Shown here piece by piece: positions 8,228-15,229 of a stretch of 60,740 bases of DNA (positions are counted from its first letter, which is position 1; every line of letters starts with the position of its first letter). The stretch comes from Elusimicrobia bacterium HGW-Elusimicrobia-3 (GTDB lineage: Bacteria; Elusimicrobiota; Elusimicrobia; Elusimicrobiales; UBA9959). The notes under the pieces were generated by a model, which saw only the letters and a list, made by a program, of their open reading frames with translations, was not told where the DNA came from and ran no database searches. The stretch spans positions 1-60,740 of the forward strand of contig PHAL01000008.1 in the NCBI GenBank assembly GCA_002840355.1, given 5' to 3'. The position numbers and the translations under genes are program-made.

Positions 8228-9519
8228 CGGGCCCCCTTGTAGGGCGGCAGGAAGGCCTTGTTCTGGGCGAGCACGTCCTTGAGCAGGCGGAAAGTCACAT
8301 CCGCGTCGGGGGTGAGCGGGTTCAGCAGCAGCGCCTGGTAGGCCAGGTCGAAGTCGCAGCGCCAGGCGGCCTCGGCGGTAAGCGCCTCGTAGGCCTTTAT
8401 CCGCTGCGACAGGCCCTTGGCGAATACCGGCAGCTGCGCGGTCTTTACCGGCTTGTAGCCGCCCTTATCTATCATGCAGGGCATTTCGAGCACATGGTCA
8501 CGCTCAAAACCGTCATAAGTGCCGTTATTGGGCACAGCCACGGTAACGCGCTTCTTCTGCAGGCCCAGCAGGCACGCGATGACGTCGTAGGCGACCACAT
8601 TGTAGAAGGCGCCGCCGCGTTCCTTGACGGCCTCGGGGATCTCCGAGATCTTGGGCGAGCGGTAGGCCGCGAAGATGCGCCGCTCTATCTCGGCCACCTT
8701 GGCCGCGCGTGACGGGGTGGTTTTGTCCTCTTCTACCACCGCGTCGGCGTGGAAGAAATATTTGTGATAGCCGGTGGGGATGATCTTGGCGCGGGCCATT
8801 ATTTCCGGCGTCATTTTCACCTTGGTGATATTGAGCGCCGTGGGCAGGCCTTCCTTCTCTATCATCCGCTTTATGACCGCGGGGAGAACGGTGCGGCCGT
8901 TGCGGCGCACGTCGAGCACCCAGGCGAAATGGTTGGGGCCGACATAGTCTATCTCGGTGTCCTCCATGCGCGCGCCGATCAGGTCGCTCACGCCCTTGTG
9001 CATGGTCAGCGAGCCGTTGCAGATGCCCACGGCCCTGATCTCGTGGAAGCGCACCAGCGCCTCGGTGACTATGCCCACCGGGTTAGTGAAATTCACCAGC
9101 CAAGGGTCCCGGGCGCCGTAGCGCAGCAGGGCGTCGGCTATCTTCCTGATCTGCGGTATGGTGCGCAGGGCTTTGGAGAAGCCGCCCACGCCGGTGGTCT
9201 CCTGGCCGATGATGCCGTAACGGCGGCCGAGCTCCTCGTCCTTCCGCCGCGCGGCCATCATGCCCACGCGTATCTGCGGCACCACTATTTTGGCGCCCTT
9301 CACCGCTTCGTTAAGGTTGAGGGTGGCCTTAATAACCAGCTTCGACTTGGACTTTTCAGCCAGCCGCTGCGTGAAGCCGTGCACGGTCTTCAGGCGCCCG
9401 GCGTCTATGTCCATCAGGCAGACCTCGGATACCGCCTGGTCCAGCCCTGAATTAAGTATGTGGTCGATAAGGAGGGGGGTATAGCTCGACCCCGCCCCTA
9501 CTATAGCCAGCTTTGCCAT
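8224..9519 (-). CDS. Glycoside hydrolase family 4, probable 6-phospho-beta-glucosidase
   Basis: 431 aa. The N-terminal Rossmann motif LAIVGAGSSYTP binds NAD. The metal and catalytic signatures GICNG (Cys ligand) and GPNHFAW (His ligand) are in place, as is VNFTNPVGIVTEA. GH4 enzymes use NAD+, Mn2+ and a redox-elimination mechanism on phosphorylated disaccharides; the cytoplasm is the site of action. A good AGGAGG ribosome-binding site precedes ATG 9519. It is the first gene of a two-gene operon with the sugar kinase. Substrate stereochemistry (alpha or beta, gluco or N-acetyl) cannot be told from sequence alone. Confidence 0.85.
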   Translation of the reverse strand: MAKLAIVGAGSSYTPLLIDHILNSGLDQAVSEVCLMDIDAGRLKTVHGFTQRLAEKSKSKLVIKATLNLNEAVKGAKIVVPQIRVGMMAARRKDEELGRRYGIIGQETTGVGGFSKALRTIPQIRKIADALLRYGARDPWLVNFTNPVGIVTEALVRFHEIRAVGICNGSLTMHKGVSDLIGARMEDTEIDYVGPNHFAWVLDVRRNGRTVLPAVIKRMIEKEGLPTALNITKVKMTPEIMARAKIIPTGYHKYFFHADAVVEEDKTTPSRAAKVAEIERRIFAAYRSPKISEIPEAVKERGGAFYNVVAYDVIACLLGLQKKRVTVAVPNNGTYDGFERDHVLEMPCMIDKGGYKPVKTAQLPVFAKGLSQRIKAYEALTAEAAWRCDFDLAYQALLLNPLTPDADVTFRLLKDVLAQNKAFLPPYKGAR

Positions 9520-9666
9520 GGTAAACCTCCTGACCGAAATTCACGCGGCACACGGCGAGAAAAACCCGGCGCCTGCCTAACTTTATCAGTTTTAATATGG
9601 GTTGTAAATCAGCGCCGGTCCGACGCTGTTCTACCGCGCAAAATACGCGCCGGGGAAGGGGGGCAA

Positions 9667-9863
9667 GCCGGCAGCATACCGGCCATGGCGCACGAGGCCA
9701 CCATGGTGGAGATCAACCGCAAGGTCAATGGCAAGTTCTGCCCCTCATGCTGAAAATGCTGCGCAAGCGCGTGGCCGACCAGGAGCGCCAGCAGCCAGCC
9801 ATCATCCCGATCCCCAACTACGTGCCGCCGCAGAAGCCCAAGTCGGACGTGCATTGGAGTTAA
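9667..9863 (+). pseudogene. Frameshifted fragment duplicating the C-terminus of the serine peptidase at 1-588
   Basis: Reading from about 9667, the translation AGSIPAMAHEATMVEINRK closely matches the window's first gene (AGSIPAIEREGTMVELNRK). The match continues after one missing base near 9741 in another frame as KRVADQERQQPAIIPIPNYV, ending in TAA at 9861. The nucleotide match to 389-588 is high over ~195 bp, and nothing upstream of 9660 resembles the catalytic part. This is therefore a C-terminal fragment left by duplication and decay, not a working gene. A hairpin terminator (9881-9913) follows it. Confidence 0.8.
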
Positions 9864-9880
9864 TACGCGGCGCCCCCGCA

Positions 9881-9913
9881 ACCCCCGCCAAGTTGAAACC
9901 TGGCGGGGGTTTT
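9881..9913 (+). terminator. Rho-independent terminator after the peptidase fragment
   Basis: A perfect 10-bp stem acccccgcca / tggcgggggt with a 10-nt loop and T-run. Confidence 0.75.
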
Positions 9914-10032
9914 GCTTTACAGGGATGGGGGACGCTTTCCTAATTCCTAATTGCCATCAGGCCCCGACATGCCCTTATTGGGGTCGCCTGCTATACTATT
10001 TTCCACGGCAGTATGTTCGCGGGGGGGGGGGC

Positions 10033-10480
10033 ATGTGCGCTGTGGAATCCGCAGTTATCGTCGGCGGTCGCAAACCAGACGCCGCGGCTAATTGCCAGTC
10101 ACAGGGCAAGTACCGCGCCCGCAATCCGTTCAAGAACCCGCTCAACCGTCTGGTGCTGGACAACCTGGCAGAGTTTGAGGCCTGGCGGAAAGATGCTCCG
10201 GCCGGCAAACCCCGCCCGCATCGGTCTGTAATAACCGCCTTTGAAAAATTCAGTGAATGCGGAGTACTGCGCTACGGCGCCGCGCTACCGGCTGCACCGA
10301 ATGCGGGTATGACGTCTTTGTGGCTTTCTCCTGCAAGCGCAGGGGCCTGTGCCCGAGTTGCGACGCCAAGCGCTCTGCCATAATTGTGGGCTCTGCCTTG
10401 GACCGCCAGCTGCCGACGGCGCGCGGTAGACTTAAGGCCTATTGCGGCCTGGGCCCTGAGGCCCTTACCTACTCAAGTTC
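10033..10480 (+). pseudogene. IS91-family transposase remnant (N-terminal zinc-binding domain, frameshifted)
   Basis: From ATG 10033 the frame gives YRARNPFKNPLNRLVLDN and then FEKFSECGVLRYGAA, the usual N-terminus of IS91-type Y2 (HUH) transposases. Near 10280-10300 the frame shifts, and the new frame continues CTECGYDVFVAFSCKRRGLCPSCDAKRSA, the family's Cys4-type zinc-binding domain (CxxC...C...CxxC). The remaining ~250 residues, including the HUH and tyrosine motifs, are missing. An 11-G run (10020-10030) lies directly before the start codon. Together with the neighbouring duplicate fragment, this marks the left edge of an acquired island. Confidence 0.8.
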
Positions 10481-10499
10481 TTTGAGGTATAACATCAGC

Positions 10500-10606
10500 G
10501 TAGTCTTCCTTGTAATTTGGGGGATTGGCCCCAGAGTATCCACGATCCGACCTTAATCGGATGTATCCAGGGAAAGCAAAAAAGTCACTTTGCTTTCCCT
10601 TTTTTT
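10500..10606 (+). ncRNA. Structured RNA element with intrinsic terminator (copy 1)
   Basis: Shares an ordered set of blocks with 39862-39970. Both begin with cttgtaat and a G/C hairpin. Next come AG-Y-ATCCA, a 6-bp stem around the invariant loop ccttaa (here atccga/tcggat), and gta-W-ccaggg. Both end in a terminator hairpin with a T-run (here gggaaagcaaa / tttgctttccc). The ccttaa-loop stem has different base pairs in the two copies but keeps pairing, which is compensatory change. A possible -10 (tataac) lies near 10488. It ends 58 nt before the first micropeptide gene, so it is either an independent small RNA or a terminating leader (attenuator or riboswitch) for that gene. It matches no riboswitch class I know. 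Confidence 0.7.
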
Positions 10607-10664
10607 ATCGGCAAATTGCGGAATGCGAAACAATCTTCGGGATTATAGCTCAGGGGGAAATAAA

Positions 10665-10823
10665 ATGGACTTCAAACGGATGTTTTTTATAGGGTTCTAT
10701 CTTGTGGCAGGTCTTTTCTTTACTCATGAAGTAACCGCTTTTGACCGGCTTGGAGTCGCAAGCCTCGGGGTAACTGGTCAGCCCACCGAACACCCCAACT
10801 GGGAAACGCGAGATAAAGTGTAA
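10665..10823 (+). CDS. Exported micropeptide A, candidate precursor or signal peptide of the YcaO locus
   Basis: 52 aa, starting at ATG 10665 with AGGGGG eight bases upstream. Residues 1-24 form a signal-like segment (basic start MDFKR, hydrophobic FFIGFYLVAGLFF, then EVTA|F as a plausible cleavage site). The mature part would begin FDRLG and end with the block PTEHPNWET plus a short charged tail. The same architecture and block recur in the convergent gene 10897-11046. It is preceded by a structured RNA with terminator and followed by a palindromic terminator shared with its paralogue. No known family recognised. Its proximity to a YcaO enzyme suggests a precursor peptide, and to a peptide-binding protein and kinase, a signal; both are inference. 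Local GC is lower than in flanking genes. Confidence 0.75.
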   Translation: MDFKRMFFIGFYLVAGLFFTHEVTAFDRLGVASLGVTGQPTEHPNWETRDKV

Positions 10824-10834
10824 GTTTAACTAGT

Positions 10835-10885
10835 CCCAATATAAAAAGCCGCAAAGAAATGTTCTTTGCGGCTTTTTATATTGGG
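10835..10885. terminator. Perfect 51-bp palindromic bidirectional terminator
   Basis: Two 24-nt arms are exactly complementary around the 3-nt centre atg. The core is a GC stem (gccgcaaagaa / ttctttgcggc) with A-tract and T-tract shoulders on each side, so it works for both convergent micropeptide genes. Confidence 0.9.
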
Positions 10886-10896
10886 AAGAGTGTGTT

Positions 10897-11046
10897 CTAC
10901 TTCTGCGTTTCCCAGTTAGGATGCTCGGTTGGTGTGGGTTCGGTGCTGGTTGTGGCGCCAAGCTTGTCGAAAACAGTAACTTCCCCGGTGAAAACAAGAC
11001 CAGCGACAAAGTAAAAACAGATGAGAAATAACCTTTTGATTTTCAT
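10897..11046 (-). CDS. Exported micropeptide B, paralogue of micropeptide A
   Basis: 49 aa on the minus strand, ATG complement at 11044-11046 and TAG complement at 10897-10899. GGGGGA lies ~9 nt upstream of the start. It is aligned end to end with micropeptide A: MKIKRLFLICFYFVAGLVFT, then GEVTVFDKLG, a variable linker rich in Thr, and the identical block PTEHPNWET near the C-terminus. The two share the hydrophobic leader, the V-T-x-F-D-[RK]-L-G junction and the tail, and differ mainly in the linker. This pattern fits conserved leader/export and recognition ends with a variable middle. A near-consensus promoter (11080-11107) drives it and overlaps the start of the YcaO gene. Confidence 0.75.
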   Translation of the reverse strand: MKIKRLFLICFYFVAGLVFTGEVTVFDKLGATTSTEPTPTEHPNWETQK

Positions 11047-11079
11047 GTCCAAAGTCCCCCGTAAAACGAATATAAATAT

Positions 11080-11107
11080 ATTATAATTAATGGGATGTCC
11101 GCGTCAA
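11080..11107 (-). promoter_or_regulatory. Sigma-70-type promoter for micropeptide B
   Basis: On the minus strand: TTGACG (11107-11102), a 16-nt spacer, and TATAAT (11085-11080). It lies 34 nt upstream of the micropeptide B start codon. The -35 box is inside the first codons of the YcaO gene, so transcription of the two genes is likely to interfere. Confidence 0.65.
11082..11087 (+). promoter_or_regulatory. Possible -10 box of the YcaO gene, overlapping the divergent -10 box
   Basis: TATAAT on the plus strand, eight bases before ATG 11095 and sharing bases with the divergent TATAAT. If used, transcription would begin at or next to the start codon, giving a leaderless mRNA; no Shine-Dalgarno is visible before 11095. 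No convincing -35 box is seen. Confidence 0.35.
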
Positions 11108-12030
11108 CATTGGCAAGGTTTATAAATCCGAAAACCGGGCCGATTATATCTATAGTTTCTACACCTTATCCAGGCTTCTTTAGCAGGCGGTTCTGGCAAT
11201 CTGCTGCCCGGTTGCACCCTGATTGCGGCGCTTGCGGGATGAAAACAAAGATCTTTGTGCCTTGCGGGGGAGGCTGGAGCCGTGACAAGGAAGTCAGCCA
11301 GTGTAAGGCCGTATCTGAAGCGATAGAACGATGGGCTTTCAGATATTATTGCCGTGGCGAGAAGGGGAATGCCGGGCTGGATATAGATCCGACGAGCAAT
11401 GGTTTCGCCGCTTTACCCGCTTTTCTTGGAGAAGACCGCCTTATAACGGGAGCATTTTGTGAAGCTGTTGAAAGATGGGCTTTGGGCCGGATGTGGGATC
11501 ACGGGGACATCGGGTTGATGGAGACAGAGTCTCTGGAGAGTCCGGCGACGGAGCTTTTTGAATGTTCCAAGGGAAAGCTACATTGTTTCATGACAAAATT
11601 CCTGGCTGCAAAGCCTGGACAGGTATGCAGGGAGGAAGTGACCTTTTGCCTCTGCATATTTGAAACCAGCGAAGGGGGGGCGATTCCCGGTTCTGCTTGC
11701 GGGACGGACCGCTCTTCGGTTTTTGAGCGGGCCGCAGCCGAAGCCTTTGTAAATCTTTCCGCGTTCAACAGCATGCGGAAGAAAAAAATCGGGGTGTTCG
11801 AAGATATTCTAGAAAAGCGGCTGCATTTTTTTGGAAGCCGCCCGGACGGGTATAAAGAGGTTTCCGGGAAGCTCAACAGAAGCGGCGGTACTGCTTCCTG
11901 CGAGGTCCCGGAGGTAATATTCTCGAAAAGGCTTTCCGGGCCATGGGAACCGGAAGTGCTGGTTCACAGGGTCCTGGTGGACAATGCCAGGCTGGTTACC
12001 TTTGGCGGTGCGGACCGCTTTGTGCTCTAA
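11095..12030 (+). CDS. YcaO-domain protein (candidate peptide-modifying enzyme)
   Basis: A 311-aa cytoplasmic protein with the order of YcaO landmarks. Residues 6-22 LARFINPKTGPIISIVS give the usual N-terminal strand. KAVSEAIERWAF (71-82) is the first ATP-binding ExxER helix, DPTSNGFAA (98-106) the NPTxxGxAA loop, and FCEAVERWAL (121-130) the second ExxER helix. YcaO enzymes use ATP to activate peptide amides in azoline, thioamide and amidine formation. Odd points: it is ~100 residues shorter than typical, the usual Ser before the first ExxER is Lys, the GKG-like loop is GGG, and no C-terminal PxPxP is present, so activity may differ from cyclodehydration. Two nucleotides separate it from the solute-binding-protein start. 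Cys-rich N-terminus (CGAC). Confidence 0.8.
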   Translation: MSASTLARFINPKTGPIISIVSTPYPGFFSRRFWQSAARLHPDCGACGMKTKIFVPCGGGWSRDKEVSQCKAVSEAIERWAFRYYCRGEKGNAGLDIDPTSNGFAALPAFLGEDRLITGAFCEAVERWALGRMWDHGDIGLMETESLESPATELFECSKGKLHCFMTKFLAAKPGQVCREEVTFCLCIFETSEGGAIPGSACGTDRSSVFERAAAEAFVNLSAFNSMRKKKIGVFEDILEKRLHFFGSRPDGYKEVSGKLNRSGGTASCEVPEVIFSKRLSGPWEPEVLVHRVLVDNARLVTFGGADRFVL

Positions 12031-12031
12031 T

Positions 12032-13576
12032 ATGAAAAAAGCGGCATATTGTTTTCTTCTTCTGGTCTTTTGCGGTTTCAATTCCTACGCGGGAGAGATA
12101 ATGAAAAAAACCCCTTTGCGTTATTGGTTCTGGTATCTGCCGACTACCTTTGACACGGCAAAAGCTGACAGGGCCGGAGTCATGGCCGTGGCGAAAAACA
12201 TCTATGCCCCCCTGGTATCTACCTTCCTGGACGGCCGGGCGCAGGGGATGATAGCTGAAAAGTGGGCGGTAGGCAAAGAAGGGAAGACCTGGCGGTTTAC
12301 GATCCGGAAAGGCCTCATTTTTGAGGACGGCTCTCCGATAACCCCGGAAGTAGTTCTTCAGAATTTCCGCCGCATCCTCTGGCTGACCCGGAAAGACGGG
12401 CTGCTTTTCAACTCTCTCCTGCCCGAGGTCGCGAAATGGGAGAACTATTCCGCGCCGCTCAAGAGCCTCTATGTCGATGGAAACGACGTGATCTTTGAAT
12501 TCAGCAGGCGCCCGTTGAACCTGTTCGAAGAGATCAGTATGCCAATTTATGGAATTGCCAGTCCCAAGTGTTTCGATGCCGAGGGCAATTGGAAGGAATT
12601 ATTCTGCTCCGTGGCTTCTGGTCAGTACCGGGTAAAAGAGATAACTCCGGAAAAGGTTGTTCTGCAGTCGCGGCACATATTCGAGGAGACTGACGCCGCC
12701 CCTGAGGTGGTGGAGATTAGGGCCAGGGTGGACAAGAACACCGGCGAGGAAATGCTGGCCGGGACCGGAGACCTTACTGTTATGGCCAGCCTTGACTTGA
12801 CCGAAGAGATAATGGAAAAGACTCGGACATCAGAGTTTAAACTCGCGTATGAGCCGGCGGCACGCATGCATTTTATGGAGCTGAACGCTAAAAAAAATGT
12901 TTTTGCGGATAGAGCCCTGCGTCAATCCGTGAGGGACACATTTTTGTGGCTGCTCCGTAAAAACGAGGCGTTCGCTGCGGGGGCTGAGCTGGACCCTTCT
13001 TTTATCCCTAAAGGGGGGGTCGGGCATGTGGGCTTCGATATAGCGGGCGGAGGGAAGGTTAAAAAATCCGGAGGGGGGGAGGCGGTAGTCCTGCTCACCC
13101 CGAAACCGCCATCTCCGAAGAGCAAGGGGCAGAAAATACAGCTGGCTCTCGAGGACGCCATACTGGAAACCTTGCGGCTGCATTCCATCAAGCCTCGCAT
13201 TATACGGTGCGACGGCGGAGAGCTGATAGAGCGCCGCCGCAGAAACGATTTCGATCTCCTGTTCCGGGGTTCGGGCGTGTCGATAGACGACCCATACGCC
13301 GCACTCCGGATGATGTTCATGAGCGACATCGGGGCATGTATCCCGGACCCTTCCCACACCATTCCCGCAATGATTGTAAAAGCGGAGGCTACGGATGATT
13401 CTGCCACCCGCAAACAGCTCGCTGAAAAGATAAACAGGAGTATTTACGAAGAGGCTTCGGTGGTAACTTACGCCCATTCCAGCATTGTCTACATTTGCAA
13501 CAGCAATGTGGATATTTCACGGATAAATCTGTTCTCGGACCCTATCGAGTTCCGCGCCGTAAATTGGCGCCAGTAG
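12032..13576 (+). CDS. Peptide-type ABC transporter solute-binding protein (SBP family 5)
   Basis: 514 aa. The start at ATG 12032 gives the signal peptide MKKAAYCFLLLVFCGFNSYA; an upstream in-frame ATG at 11984 lies within the YcaO gene. The canonical family-5 opening is present: KNIYAPLVSTFLDG, then AEKWAVGKEGKTWRFTIRKG and FEDGSPITPEVV. This family binds oligopeptides, nickel or opines in the periplasm; no permease or ATPase genes are nearby. Without a transporter, a sensory job for the downstream kinase is plausible (inference). Cys at position 14 is not in a good lipobox. It follows the YcaO gene by one base, and its GC is lower than the genome around it. Confidence 0.85.
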   Translation: MKKAAYCFLLLVFCGFNSYAGEIMKKTPLRYWFWYLPTTFDTAKADRAGVMAVAKNIYAPLVSTFLDGRAQGMIAEKWAVGKEGKTWRFTIRKGLIFEDGSPITPEVVLQNFRRILWLTRKDGLLFNSLLPEVAKWENYSAPLKSLYVDGNDVIFEFSRRPLNLFEEISMPIYGIASPKCFDAEGNWKELFCSVASGQYRVKEITPEKVVLQSRHIFEETDAAPEVVEIRARVDKNTGEEMLAGTGDLTVMASLDLTEEIMEKTRTSEFKLAYEPAARMHFMELNAKKNVFADRALRQSVRDTFLWLLRKNEAFAAGAELDPSFIPKGGVGHVGFDIAGGGKVKKSGGGEAVVLLTPKPPSPKSKGQKIQLALEDAILETLRLHSIKPRIIRCDGGELIERRRRNDFDLLFRGSGVSIDDPYAALRMMFMSDIGACIPDPSHTIPAMIVKAEATDDSATRKQLAEKINRSIYEEASVVTYAHSSIVYICNSNVDISRINLFSDPIEFRAVNWRQ

Positions 13577-13591
13577 CCGCAGCTTGTACTA

Positions 13592-15163
13592 ATGCACAAA
13601 AAACAGCTTATTGTTTCCTGGATTGCAGGTGCGGTCCTGATATCCGGTGTATTCTATGCCGCGGTGGCATGGTTGTGGACTGCTGTGTCCGAGTCGCACG
13701 CCGCTTCGGTCGAGACTCAGGTTGTTTCTGCTTTGTCAAACGACCTTGCGGAAGGGAACTTGTTCAAGCTGGGGGTTACTCTTTCAAAACTTAAGCGTGA
13801 TGGTATACTGCGTTTTGCGGAAATCCGGCAACTAGGTAAAGACGGGGGAAACAGTCTCGTATATAGAACGCAAGGGGGTGTCTCTCCGACAGGCGAGTAT
13901 CTTGCCGGATTTAACTGCGGTGAAAGGCGCCAGTTGGAGGGGAGCACTCATGGTGGGGTCAGCCTCATTACTACCTTGCCGAGTAATAACCTGGATGTGG
14001 CTTGCTCGACTCTCTTTATAATCTCGGATTTGCCGCGGGAGCTAAGCCTCTTCAAGAGTCGCTTGATAGTTTCATTTGGCGGGTTGCTCGTGGTTCTATT
14101 TGGAGCATTTTTTTGGCTTACCATATACTGGTATCGCAAAATTCTGGCTCTTGAAACTTCTAATGTTCTTATGCGTGTAGAGAAAGACGTGGAGATGGGG
14201 CGTATGGTGTCTCAATTGGCGCACGACATACGGTCGCCGCTGGCGGCGCTGGGGGCGGCGGCTAAAGGACTGGATATCCCGCAGGAGCAGCGCGGTATGA
14301 TAGATGGGGCCGTGGCGCGCATGCAGGGCATCGCCGACGACCTGTTGGCGCGTTACCGCGCGCCTTCCGCTGGGCCGGCCAAACCTAAAACCTCGGTTCT
14401 CGCTCTGGGTGGTCTTGTGGAACAGGTGGTCGCGGAGAAGCGCCTGCAGCACAAGGACAAGGTCGGCATCAGTATAGATTTCTCTCCCGGCGAGGCGGAA
14501 CTTAAGGCTTCCATTGAGCCTACAGAATTTCAGCGCCTGATCTCCAACCTCATAAATAACTCGGTGGAAGCTTTCAGCGGTGAGGGCGTTGTTTCTGTCG
14601 CCCTGTCCGCCGTGGACCATAAGGTCCTGCTGACCGTAAAGGACAACGGCAAAGGTATACCGCCGGAGATCCTGGCCAGGCTGGGGCAGAAGGGCGAAAC
14701 GCATGGCAAGGCCGGCGGCACCGGACTGGGCGTTTACCACGCGCGCAAAACGGTGGAGGCCTGGGGCGGCAGCTTTAAGATAGAATCCGAAGCCGGCAAA
14801 GACACCGCAGTTACGCTTGAACTGCCGGCGGCAACTGTTAAAACCGTACCGGCGCGCGCGGTGCTGCTGGACGACGACCTGCTGGTGCATATGAACTGGA
14901 AAATGGCCGCCAGGGCAGCCGGTGTGGATTTCAAGGCGTATAAAACCCCGGAGGAACTTGTCACCGACGCTGAGGCCCTGCCCAAAGATACGCCGATCTA
15001 TATAGACTCCGAGCTGGGCGGCGACGTTAAGGGCGAAGACACGGCCCAGGCCCTGCATGCGAAAGGTTTTACTGACCTCACCATGGCCACCGGCCACGCC
15101 CCCGAAAAATTCTCTCACCTCCCCTGGCTTAAAGTAACCGGCAAAGAGCCGCCTTGGAATTGA
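13592..15163 (+). CDS. Hybrid sensor histidine kinase with C-terminal receiver-like domain
   Basis: 523 aa. TM1 is at 7-30 and TM2 at ~157-180, enclosing a ~125-residue extracytoplasmic sensor region. HisKA follows with phospho-acceptor His211 (QLAHDIRSPLAAL), then HATPase motifs NLINNSVEAF (N box), DNGKGIP (G1) and GGTGLGVYHARK (G2). The last ~110 residues are receiver-like: LLDDDLLVH gives the acidic pocket and PIYIDSELGG a candidate phospho-Asp. The start is 15 nt after the SBP stop. The codon composition is low-GC up to about 14200 (sensor and TMs) and clearly high-GC after it (kinase core), as if a local kinase core had received a foreign sensor. No DNA-binding output partner lies next door. 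Confidence 0.85.
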   Translation: MHKKQLIVSWIAGAVLISGVFYAAVAWLWTAVSESHAASVETQVVSALSNDLAEGNLFKLGVTLSKLKRDGILRFAEIRQLGKDGGNSLVYRTQGGVSPTGEYLAGFNCGERRQLEGSTHGGVSLITTLPSNNLDVACSTLFIISDLPRELSLFKSRLIVSFGGLLVVLFGAFFWLTIYWYRKILALETSNVLMRVEKDVEMGRMVSQLAHDIRSPLAALGAAAKGLDIPQEQRGMIDGAVARMQGIADDLLARYRAPSAGPAKPKTSVLALGGLVEQVVAEKRLQHKDKVGISIDFSPGEAELKASIEPTEFQRLISNLINNSVEAFSGEGVVSVALSAVDHKVLLTVKDNGKGIPPEILARLGQKGETHGKAGGTGLGVYHARKTVEAWGGSFKIESEAGKDTAVTLELPAATVKTVPARAVLLDDDLLVHMNWKMAARAAGVDFKAYKTPEELVTDAEALPKDTPIYIDSELGGDVKGEDTAQALHAKGFTDLTMATGHAPEKFSHLPWLKVTGKEPPWN

Positions 15164-15229
15164 TCCTGTCCCGGATAGTATTTTCCGCGGCGCGGCCAAA
15201 TTGCGGGCGCTCGGCAAAAAAGGCACACG

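Noticed and set aside
10033-10480. A working IS91 transposase
   Set aside because: Frameshifted near 10290 and lacking the HUH and tyrosine motifs.
10500-10606. Assignment of the structured RNA to c-di-GMP, fluoride, ZTP or SAM riboswitch classes
   Set aside because: The conserved blocks (AGYATCCA, ccttaa loop, GTAWCCAGGG) do not match the consensus of these classes as I remember them.
10897-11046. That the minus-strand micropeptide is just an inverted duplicate by sequence artefact
   Set aside because: Nucleotide sequences differ widely while the protein alignment holds, and it has its own promoter and ribosome-binding site.
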